DNA of 64,000 bases from Vreelandella alkaliphila (GTDB lineage: Bacteria > Pseudomonadota > Gammaproteobacteria > Pseudomonadales > Halomonadaceae). A model generated the notes under the pieces. That model saw nothing but the letters and a program-made list of their open reading frames with translations. It was not told where the DNA came from and made no database searches. This document shows positions 32,175-39,512 of the stretch, one piece after another. Location: contig NZ_JABASV010000002.1 of NCBI RefSeq assembly GCF_016107625.1, positions 124,001-188,000 on the forward strand, given 5' to 3'. The translations under genes were made by a program, and so were the position numbers. Numbering within the stretch: position 1 is the stretch's first letter; each line of letters begins with the position of its first letter.

Positions 32175-33194
32175 CTACCGGCCGACGAGACACCGGCTTC
32201 GTAGTGTCTCGCTGGGCGATTCGCCAAATACCTGACGATAACTGAGGCTGAAGCGCCCCATATGAGTAAAGCCCCAGCCCATGGCAATTTCGGTGATTGT
32301 CGCCGTGTCGGTGTCGGTTAGCAGCGCCTGGCGGACTCTTTCTAAACGTACCTGACGTAAGGTTTCCATGGGGCTCTGATGGCGAAAATCTCGGAAGCCA
32401 GCATAGAGGGTTCTCAGGCTAACACCAGCCACCGACGCCAACTGAGCCGGCGTCAGCGGCTCTTGGGCATGGGCCTCGATATACTCCTCCACCCGTTTGA
32501 CGTGGCGTGGGGCGAGGCGTTTATCCCCTTGGCGCAGCGCATCGCTGTAGTTATGGGGCTGGGTCGTTAACAGGGTATGGATGATCAATTGCTCAAGCTG
32601 GGGGGCAATCAGCGGATCTTGGTGTGCCTCCGGTGACTCCTTGAGCAGCCGAGTGATATAGCCGATTAGGTTGAACCAGCTGGGCGTGTCGCGCCAGTAC
32701 ATTACGGGGTGAAAACTTAAAGGGGCGCGTAGAGGGCGTCCTAAAAAGCGGCTACAGGCATGCTCTAGTGCTTCACGCTCGATACGTAACATCAGCTGAT
32801 CACAATCTTCACTATAGTGCATCCTGAGTCGTGCCGTGGGGTTGAGCACTGAGGCCAGCAGCTGTCCCGAGTCGATCTGCTTGCCGTCGTTGTCAATCCG
32901 GGCTTGTCCCTGTAGGGGCATCTGAATCAGGTAGAAGTGCTCGAGCCGCTCAGGGTCGATGCGCACAGCTCCGCCATAGGCGAGGCGGTTATAGGAGACG
33001 CAGCCCAGCGCTACTGAGTGCAGGCGGGCAGACAGTTTGCCACCGTGACTCAACGGTTCCAGATGATGTGACTTAAAGATATTGGCGACGTTTGTGCGTG
33101 TTTCCTCTGCGGCAGTCGAGCTGAATACCAAGTTCCGATGATCCTCCATCAGGGCTCGCTTCATCCAACGGGGTAGTGATTGTTGCGTTGTCAT
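32175..33194 (-). CDS. AraC/XylS family regulator 2
   Basis: A 339-residue paralogue-like regulator with the same layout: sensor domain (about 30-230; block RLEHFYLIQMPLQGQARID) and C-terminal AraC DNA-binding domain (about 240-335; PAQLASVAGVSLRTLYAGFRDFRHQSPMETLRQVRLERVRQAL and FTHMGRFSLSYRQVFGESPSETLR). It is divergent from the dienelactone hydrolase-like gene, with a XylS/BenR-like site between them, so local control is likely. It shares the phrase LLTTQPHNYS/LLYTQPHNYT with regulator 1, which suggests that the two are related. Confidence 0.88.
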   Translation of the reverse strand: MTTQQSLPRWMKRALMEDHRNLVFSSTAAEETRTNVANIFKSHHLEPLSHGGKLSARLHSVALGCVSYNRLAYGGAVRIDPERLEHFYLIQMPLQGQARIDNDGKQIDSGQLLASVLNPTARLRMHYSEDCDQLMLRIEREALEHACSRFLGRPLRAPLSFHPVMYWRDTPSWFNLIGYITRLLKESPEAHQDPLIAPQLEQLIIHTLLTTQPHNYSDALRQGDKRLAPRHVKRVEEYIEAHAQEPLTPAQLASVAGVSLRTLYAGFRDFRHQSPMETLRQVRLERVRQALLTDTDTATITEIAMGWGFTHMGRFSLSYRQVFGESPSETLRSRCLVGR

Positions 33195-33298
33195 AAGGAT
33201 CTCAATTGTTGTTATGTGCCCGCATCAATGGGGAGTGTCGAAAGTCCTTTCAGTATAAATAGCGATTTTCTTGATTCATTTCTTGGCAAATTACTTTC

Positions 33299-33333
33299 TG
33301 CACTCAGCGGATAGAGATGGCAGTTAGCGGATC
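33299..33333 (+). promoter_or_regulatory. XylS/BenR-like operator upstream of the hydrolase fusion gene
   Basis: TGCA-CTCAGC-GGATA (33299-33313) fits the XylS/BenR half-site TGCA-N6-GGNTA exactly. A second, weaker half-site GGCA-GTTAGC-GGATC follows at 33319-33333, a period of 20 bases. The pair lies about 80 bases before the start of the 33413 gene and about 105 bases from the divergent AraC regulator start. Confidence 0.6.
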
Positions 33334-33412
33334 GTGAAGTGCTTACTTTCTTGTCTAAGGTGATGGCGTGGACTTTAGCAATGACCCGCCAACAACAACG
33401 AAAGGTATCTAC

Positions 33413-34645
33413 ATGGGCACTTCTATCGAGATCAAGACGGCAGATGGCCGCGGAAATTTCACTGGTTATCTGGCCGTTCCGGCCTCTGGCAGTGGCCCCG
33501 GGATTGTGCTGCTGCAGGAAATATTCGGTGTTAATGCCACCATCCGTGAAATCGCCGACTACTACGCTGAAGAGGGTTATGTAGTGCTGGCACCGGATCT
33601 GTTCTGGCGTCAGGCGCCTAGCATTGAATTAGACTATACCCCGGAGGATTGGCAACGTGCCTTTGGTTTATTTCAAGGCTTCGATCAGGAGCTCGGTATT
33701 GAAGATATCGCCGCTGCTATCGAGACTTTACGGTCGCGTCCAGAGTGCAGTGGTGCCGTAGGTGCCCTGGGCTTCTGTCTCGGTGCCCGTCTGGCCTATT
33801 TGACGGCTTGTCGTTGTGATGTAGATGCCGCGGTGGGTTACTACGGCATGGGAATTGAGAACCATCTGGACGAGGCAAAAAACATCCGTGGGGCTCTAGT
33901 GCTGCACTTCGCCGAGCAGGATGAATATTGCCCCACCACCGCCCGCGAGGCGATAGAAGCTTCCCTGGGCGAGCAGGATAATATCGAGCTGTATCTATAC
34001 CAGGGTGTAGATCATGCTTTTGCACGCCCTCATTCAGAGCATTACCACAAGCCCTCAGCGCTCATGGCTCACCAGCGCTCGGTGACGGCTTTTCGCAATG
34101 CGATGGGACCTCATTACGACCTCTCGGCGCTGTGGGATAAACATTGCGAGTATGAGTTTTCTACCCGCAACGTGGACGACACCATGGCCACCATGGTGGA
34201 ACAGCCCTATGTTAACCATATCCCGACGCTCACGGGCGGAGTGGGGTATCGGCAGCTCTATCGCTTCTACAAGCACCACTTCGTCGATAGCAACCCCGAC
34301 GACACCACCCTGATTCCCCTATCACGCACTATCGGGGCGACTCAGATCGTTGATGAAACATTGTTCTGTTTTACCCACGATCGCGAGATCGACTGGTTGC
34401 TACCAGGGGTTGCGCCCACCGGTAAGTATGTGGAGATCCCTCTCGTCGCCATCGTCAAGTTCCGTGGTGATAAGCTCTATCATGAACATATTTACTGGGA
34501 TCAGGCTTCGCTACTGGTGCAAGTAGGGGTGCTCGACCCGACAGGGTTGCCAGTAGCAGGTCATGAGACAGCCGTTAAATTGCTAGACGAAAACTGGCCT
34601 TCCAACGAACTGATGCATACCTGGGGCAACAGCGCCAATCGCTGA
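33413..34645 (+). CDS. Dienelactone hydrolase fused to an NTF2-like domain
   Basis: A 410-residue two-domain protein. Residues 1-235 are a dienelactone-hydrolase-type alpha/beta hydrolase with the cysteine nucleophile C122 in GFCLGAR, D170 (AEQDEYC), H201 (GVDHAF) and the family glutamate E36 in QEIFG. Residues about 240-375 form an NTF2/SnoaL-like segment (HCEYEFSTRNVDDTMATM, YRQLYRFYKHHF, YHEHIYWDQASLLVQ), a fold used both for small enzymes and binding. ATG 33413 follows AAAGG; an upstream GTG is less likely. In the family, DLH opens dienelactones of halocatechol routes. Its substrate here is unknown. Confidence 0.88.
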   Translation: MGTSIEIKTADGRGNFTGYLAVPASGSGPGIVLLQEIFGVNATIREIADYYAEEGYVVLAPDLFWRQAPSIELDYTPEDWQRAFGLFQGFDQELGIEDIAAAIETLRSRPECSGAVGALGFCLGARLAYLTACRCDVDAAVGYYGMGIENHLDEAKNIRGALVLHFAEQDEYCPTTAREAIEASLGEQDNIELYLYQGVDHAFARPHSEHYHKPSALMAHQRSVTAFRNAMGPHYDLSALWDKHCEYEFSTRNVDDTMATMVEQPYVNHIPTLTGGVGYRQLYRFYKHHFVDSNPDDTTLIPLSRTIGATQIVDETLFCFTHDREIDWLLPGVAPTGKYVEIPLVAIVKFRGDKLYHEHIYWDQASLLVQVGVLDPTGLPVAGHETAVKLLDENWPSNELMHTWGNSANR

Positions 34646-34823
34646 TCTATTTGTGCGTGCCTACTCGTAGCAATCATCTCAAAACCACTTGATGTTAAGA
34701 GAGCGTTTCCTGCTTAATCAGCGCAAGCTGCTCGGTTCTTTACCATTGTACGTCTGAATTAGCTGCTGATGACGCGGTTGAAACACCGTCAGATTTGGCA
34801 AAACAATGCGTTAACACGCAAAG

Positions 34824-34854
34824 AAAAAGGGTGCCCATGATGGGCACCCTTTTT
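34824..34854. terminator. Bidirectional terminator between hydrolase and hem genes
   Basis: AAAAAGGGTGCCCA (34824-34837), loop TGA, TGGGCACCCTTTTT (34841-34854): a 14-pair stem with A and T tracts, so it works on both strands. It closes the hemCDXY transcript, about 22 bases after hemY. The rest of the 231-base gap shows no gene. Confidence 0.9.
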
Positions 34855-34876
34855 CATTAGCGGCTTGCTAACGACG

Positions 34877-36142
34877 TTAAGCGCTTTGTTTAACGTCTTT
34901 TTTGAGCTCACTTTGTTTGCTGTCATTGGCATCGCTTGGTTGTGGAAGCGAGGGCAGTGATTTAGCGAGCATATCGACACTATGTCGGTAGTAGAGCTGG
35001 CTCTTGTTGTGTTCGCCAAGGCTTGCATAGAGGCGAGCAAGCTCGGCGCATACTTCACCGCTGGGGCGTTGACGTTGACTGGCTTCAAAGTACTCCAGTG
35101 CTTTTTCCCACTTACCAGTACGCAGCGATAGTCGGCCACAGGTCAGCAGTAGTTCGGGGTCGTTGGGGCGTTCTTGCAGCCATTTTTCCGCTTTTGCTAG
35201 CTGGCGCGCAGCGTCTACGTTTAGTAGGCCGTAGCGTTTTACTAAGCGCGCATCCCAGTGGTTGTCCAGTGAGTGATTAAGCAAACGCTCAGCAATAGGC
35301 TCTTCGTTGGCCTGTAAAAGCGCCTCGGTATAGAGCACGATTAGCTCGGTATTGCCGCGGAGATAGTCCGGCATATCGGCCCATAGCCCGCGTACACGCT
35401 CGATATTCGTGGGGTTTTTGGCCTCAAAAATAATCAATTCACGGTATGCTTTGAATTCCAGTTGCTCACGCTCTTGCTGAGTGATCAGCTTTTGCGCTGC
35501 CAAACGGGGTATTAATTGGCGTAAGCCTTCCCAGTCGTTAACGCTTAGGTGCACTTGCTTAAGAAGCTTGAGTACTTGCGGGTGGTTGGGCAGCTTCTTA
35601 TCCAGGCGATTCAGAATGGCCAGGGCCTCTTCAGGCTGCTGACGATCAATCATCAGTTGAGCTTGCATCAGGCCAATCGCCGTATCGGCCCCCTCGGTAG
35701 TGAGCTGAGCCTGATTTAAATGCTCCTGAGACATTTCGTGGTGACCTTGGTAATGCGCCGCCAGTGCCGCAGAAAGGTAGTTCACAAGAGGTGTGCTGGA
35801 ATCGTCAGCCGCTCGCACCAGCGTTTTCTCGGCTTTTTTCCAACGGCCTTCGGTTAAGGCAACCAAGCCGCGCACGGTGCGTTTCATGGCACGACGATTG
35901 CGGGCACGGCTATTCCAGGTGCGAAAACGTCCGACCGGGCGAATAATGCCGCTGAGCAGGCGTAATGCAAAGTGCAAAACGATGAAGGCACCCAGTAGCA
36001 GCACCAAGCCGAACCAGAACGACGTTTGTACCGAGGTATCACCAACGCGTATTAACCAGTAGCCTGGCACCGACATCATCAGGTGCCCGAACAGTGCGCC
36101 GACCGCTAAGCCGGCAACAATTAAGAGGATTAGCTTTCTCAT
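34877..36142 (-). CDS. hemY: HemY-like TPR membrane protein
   Basis: A 421-residue inner membrane protein of the gammaproteobacterial HemY family (not the protoporphyrinogen oxidase of Bacillus). Two N-terminal helices (about 4-24 and 40-62) precede a helical TPR-type region; HGMFRTW/RFRTWNSRARNRRAMKRTVRGLVALTEGRWKKAEK is characteristic. It is thought to help haem pathway function, but no reaction is assigned. It overlaps hemX by four bases (ATGA) and ends the hemCDXY operon. Confidence 0.9.
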   Translation of the reverse strand: MRKLILLIVAGLAVGALFGHLMMSVPGYWLIRVGDTSVQTSFWFGLVLLLGAFIVLHFALRLLSGIIRPVGRFRTWNSRARNRRAMKRTVRGLVALTEGRWKKAEKTLVRAADDSSTPLVNYLSAALAAHYQGHHEMSQEHLNQAQLTTEGADTAIGLMQAQLMIDRQQPEEALAILNRLDKKLPNHPQVLKLLKQVHLSVNDWEGLRQLIPRLAAQKLITQQEREQLEFKAYRELIIFEAKNPTNIERVRGLWADMPDYLRGNTELIVLYTEALLQANEEPIAERLLNHSLDNHWDARLVKRYGLLNVDAARQLAKAEKWLQERPNDPELLLTCGRLSLRTGKWEKALEYFEASQRQRPSGEVCAELARLYASLGEHNKSQLYYRHSVDMLAKSLPSLPQPSDANDSKQSELKKDVKQSA

Positions 36143-37638
36143 GCATCACCTCCACCTTGGCGACGCGACTCAAAGCGGTTTTCAATGAAGCCCGCTAGTG
36201 CCTGTTGCGAAGCACTGATGTCTGGTAACTCAGGCTGCACCTGGGTTTGCTTCAGTTCTTGCAGGCGAGCAATAACGCTTTGCGTCTCTTCTCGTTCGGT
36301 ATCGTAGTAGCCGTTGAGCAGCGCCAGTGCCTTATCGATGCTTGCCTCAAAAAGCGCTTGCTCTTCTTTAAGCAGTGCCAACTGAGACTGTTCAAGAATC
36401 AGGCGTAGGCTTTGACGCAGATAGGACTCTTGTTCGGGTGTAATCAGTGTTTCTAACGCTTCGTCGTGCTGACGAATCACCACAAGATCTTTTAGCTCTT
36501 CCCCAAAGCGAGCCAATTGACGTTGGAAGGTGCCCGTGGGCGGCTGTTCAATGCTAGAGGTAACGGCGCGCTCTTCGATCTCTTGTGATAGACGTAGGCC
36601 AGCAATACGCTCTTGCTGAGCGTTCAATGCAAGATAAATACCTGTGCGATCAACCTGTGGTACGGCGTCCAGGGCGGCAAGTTCGTTAGCAATTTCACGA
36701 CGTACTGGCGTTAATGCAGGGTTGTCGGCATCGACCAAGCGAGCATCGGCGGTGCGCAGCAGGGCGGCAGCACCTTCAACGTCACCTTCCAGTTGCAGGC
36801 GCTGGTTGGCTAACCGTAGCAGGTAGGCGGCTTCGGCATGTAGCCAGTCTCGCTCGTCGGTCTCCTGCTCTTGAGAAAGCTGTGCTAGCACGTTGTCTAA
36901 TGTGTTGTTGACCTCGCCACGATAGCTGTCCAGCTCGCTACGCAGTTCGCTCATCGTGCTGTCTAGCGCTTGGGTGCGCTCGGCTTCGCTGCTTTCAATA
37001 CGTGATGCTAGGTCGCTAACCTCTTGCTGCGAGGCACTGCTTTGCGTTTGCTGGGCCAGCTCGTCTATACGCTGCTGCTGATTATCCAAGCGCTGCCAGC
37101 CTTGCCAAGCAGCAAACGCGACGGCAAGTGCCAGGATAATCACCAGCGCAATGGCGATACCACTGCCTTTGCCACCACCATTGCCACTGTTCGTGGTGCT
37201 GTTCTTAGAAGAGGGCGGGACATGTGCAGCATTGCCAGACGCGCTATTGCTAGACGTGCTATTGCCACCGCTCGTTGGCTTGGTGTTTGCCGTCTGCTTG
37301 GTACCTGCTGAAGGCTTAGTATCTGCAGAAGATTTAGTATCTACAGAAGATTTAGTTTCAGCTGTCTGTTTGGGCGCGTCGCTTGGTTGGGGCGAGGCTT
37401 GGTCATTATTGACGTTCGCTGATACGGTGCTGGCACTGGGCGCGCTAGAGCCCGCTTTATTACGGCGACGCGAGCGGCTGTTTTTAGCGGCATAAGAAGA
37501 TGCTGCCGTATTGCCTGCTGTTGACGTTTCGCCGCCCGACGCGGCTGACGCGGAGGTGTCGCTCGGTTTAGCGTCGTGTTGAGATGCATCGGCAGACGCG
37601 TTGTGTACGCCTTCCTGATCGTTTGGTTGTTTGCTCAT
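36139..37638 (-). CDS. hemX: HemX-like membrane protein (uroporphyrinogen-III methyltransferase-like)
   Basis: A 499-residue protein encoded between hemD and hemY. Residues 1-150 are low-complexity (S, T, N, A, K), followed by a single membrane helix (about 160-180, IAIALVIILALAVAFAAWQGW) and a long coiled-coil/HemX domain with WLHAEAAYLLRLANQRLQL (about 265-283). Despite its database name it lacks the SAM-binding motifs of methyltransferases. The low-complexity part contains five copies of a six-residue TKxSAx repeat. It is 16 bases after hemD. Confidence 0.9.
   Translation of the reverse strand: MSKQPNDQEGVHNASADASQHDAKPSDTSASAASGGETSTAGNTAASSYAAKNSRSRRRNKAGSSAPSASTVSANVNNDQASPQPSDAPKQTAETKSSVDTKSSADTKPSAGTKQTANTKPTSGGNSTSSNSASGNAAHVPPSSKNSTTNSGNGGGKGSGIAIALVIILALAVAFAAWQGWQRLDNQQQRIDELAQQTQSSASQQEVSDLASRIESSEAERTQALDSTMSELRSELDSYRGEVNNTLDNVLAQLSQEQETDERDWLHAEAAYLLRLANQRLQLEGDVEGAAALLRTADARLVDADNPALTPVRREIANELAALDAVPQVDRTGIYLALNAQQERIAGLRLSQEIEERAVTSSIEQPPTGTFQRQLARFGEELKDLVVIRQHDEALETLITPEQESYLRQSLRLILEQSQLALLKEEQALFEASIDKALALLNGYYDTEREETQSVIARLQELKQTQVQPELPDISASQQALAGFIENRFESRRQGGGDA
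37279..37368. repeat. Five 18-bp tandem repeats inside hemX
   Basis: Five degenerate copies of an 18-base unit (37279-37296, 37297-37314, 37315-37332, 37333-37350, 37351-37368) encode TKSSVD, TKSSAD, TKPSAG, TKQTAN and a related copy in the cytoplasmic N-terminal part of HemX. Copy number changes would keep the frame. Confidence 0.85.
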
Positions 37639-37654
37639 CTGTCGCTAGCCCTTA

Positions 37655-38434
37655 TTAAGTTCCTTGATCGACATCGGCACCCTTCGGGTTGCAGGACCGA
37701 CCCAACGCCGCTGCCAGTGCAGCTGGTGTTGCTCCCGACGCCACCTTGAGGTCACGAAAACCCAGTTTACCGGCCAGTTTAGCTAAACGGTGACTGGAAA
37801 CGATTAGCGGTTGGTTCAACGCTGCTTGTTCACACCATCTTGCCAGATGTTGAAGCAGTTCGCCGCTGGTAGCGATTAACGCTCGATAATCGCCGGTTAA
37901 TAGACGTTGTTGCAGGGCAGGCGTAGGCGCTTGGTATACACGTCGATACACTGCGATGCGGGTCACGTTGGCCCCGCGTGCGCTCAATGTATCGGCTAGT
38001 AATGAGCGACCACCTTCACCAGCCACTAGCAATATACGCTGATGCGTAAGTGTTTTGAGTGAGGCCAGTGACAGCAGCGCCTCGCTCGTGTCTTCTCCGT
38101 AGTCAGGCGAAGGAATATGGACACGCACACCCAGTTGTTCAAAGAGCATGTTTGCCGTCGCACGGCCTACACTATAGTAATCAATGCCCACAGGCAGCTG
38201 TGGCCAATAGCGATCGAGCGCCTCGCTTAAACAGTAAGCGGCGAAGGGGCTGACCACCACTATTTTATGGTACTGATCAATATCTAACCACACGCTTCGT
38301 TGAACGTGGTCCTCGGGCAGCGGCTCTAAGCGCATAACATTGAGGTGCTCTACAGAAGCTCCCTGAGCACGCAGCGAGTCTGCTAGGGCTTCGCCCCGGT
38401 TACCAGGGCGGCAGATCAGTACCGGTTGACTCAT
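37655..38434 (-). CDS. hemD: Uroporphyrinogen-III synthase
   Basis: Closes hydroxymethylbilane to uroporphyrinogen III with inversion of ring D. The family diverges strongly; visible blocks are [21 protein letters not shown] at the N-terminus, [51 protein letters not shown] (about 135-158) and the C-terminal [16 protein letters not shown]. Length 259 is standard. It overlaps hemC by four bases and precedes hemX, the usual order. Confidence 0.92.
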   Translation of the reverse strand: MSQPVLICRPGNRGEALADSLRAQGASVEHLNVMRLEPLPEDHVQRSVWLDIDQYHKIVVVSPFAAYCLSEALDRYWPQLPVGIDYYSVGRATANMLFEQLGVRVHIPSPDYGEDTSEALLSLASLKTLTHQRILLVAGEGGRSLLADTLSARGANVTRIAVYRRVYQAPTPALQQRLLTGDYRALIATSGELLQHLARWCEQAALNQPLIVSSHRLAKLAGKLGFRDLKVASGATPAALAAALGRSCNPKGADVDQGT

Positions 38435-39375
38435 ACGTTGCGGCCATACACCTCGGCTAATATATCGCCTGCCCCTTGGTCCAATAGGTCCTCGGCGATT
38501 CGGATACCCAAGGCTTCGGGCTCATGAATGGAACCGCTGCCTTCTGCACGCAGTACCTCTGTACCTTCTGGGTTGCCAACCAAACCGCGCAGCCAAATAG
38601 TGTCGCCTGCCTTATCAAGCACGGCATGGCCTGCGATAGGCACTTGGCAACCGCCTTCCAGACGGGTGTTCATGGCGCGTTCAGCACGCACTCGAGTGGC
38701 GGTATCGGGGTCATCCAACGGGGCTAATAATCCAATCAGCTCGGGGTCATGGAGGCGACACTCGATGCCTAGTGCCCCTTGGCCACAGGCGGGAAGGCAT
38801 ATTTCAGGCGGTAAGGCTTGGGCAATGCGCTCATCGAGACCTAAGCGTTTCAAGCCAGAAGTGGCGAGAATAATGGCATCAAATTCGCCAGCATCTAATT
38901 TTGCTAGGCGAGTCTGCACGTTTCCGCGTAGATTAAGAATCTGCAGGTCAGGTCGCGCTTCGCGCATTTGCAGGCCACGACGTAGACTGGCAGTACCAAT
39001 ACGAGCACCCTCTGGTAGCTCGTCGATGCTGGTATAGTGGTTAGAAACAAACGCATCGGTCGGATCGGCGCCTTCCAAAATGACAGAAAGACCGAGCCCT
39101 TCAGGAAAGTGCATAGGAACATCTTTCATTGAATGAACGGCGATATCTGCACGTCCATCCAGCATGGCATCTTCTAGCTCTTTCACAAAGAGCCCTTTAC
39201 CGCCAATCTTGGAAAGCGGTGTGTCGAGAATTTTATCGCCCTTAGTGGAGAGCGCAATAAGTTCGACTTCCAGGCCGCTGTGTGCCGCCATCAAGCGGTC
39301 GCGGACGTGCTCGGCTTGCCACATAGCAAGCTGGCTTTTACGCGTGGCAATGCGCAGTTTAGTGATGGATGACAC
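38431..39375 (-). CDS. hemC: Porphobilinogen deaminase (hydroxymethylbilane synthase)
   Basis: Polymerises four porphobilinogens to hydroxymethylbilane. The 314-residue protein has the dipyrromethane cofactor cysteine C243 ([12 protein letters not shown]), catalytic D85 in HSMKDVP, and the substrate-binding arginines of [17 protein letters not shown] and LRGNVQTRL. It starts with GTG at 39375 behind GGGAGA and is the first gene of hemCDXY. Confidence 0.96.
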   Translation of the reverse strand: MSSITKLRIATRKSQLAMWQAEHVRDRLMAAHSGLEVELIALSTKGDKILDTPLSKIGGKGLFVKELEDAMLDGRADIAVHSMKDVPMHFPEGLGLSVILEGADPTDAFVSNHYTSIDELPEGARIGTASLRRGLQMREARPDLQILNLRGNVQTRLAKLDAGEFDAIILATSGLKRLGLDERIAQALPPEICLPACGQGALGIECRLHDPELIGLLAPLDDPDTATRVRAERAMNTRLEGGCQVPIAGHAVLDKAGDTIWLRGLVGNPEGTEVLRAEGSGSIHEPEALGIRIAEDLLDQGAGDILAEVYGRNV

Positions 39376-39512
39376 GTGATTCTCCCTTTGTCGCTGACAG
39401 ATCGCGACGAACTATGATAAGTCTCATCATAAAGCACCCAGCCACACAGTAAAAATAACCGGCTGAATTTAAGGCCAGTGCTGTCAGGCAATCCACATGT
39501 TTAGGTAATGCC

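Noticed and set aside
36139..37638. HemX considered as a real uroporphyrinogen methyltransferase
   Set aside because: No SAM-binding motifs are visible; it is a membrane-anchored coiled-coil protein of the HemX family.
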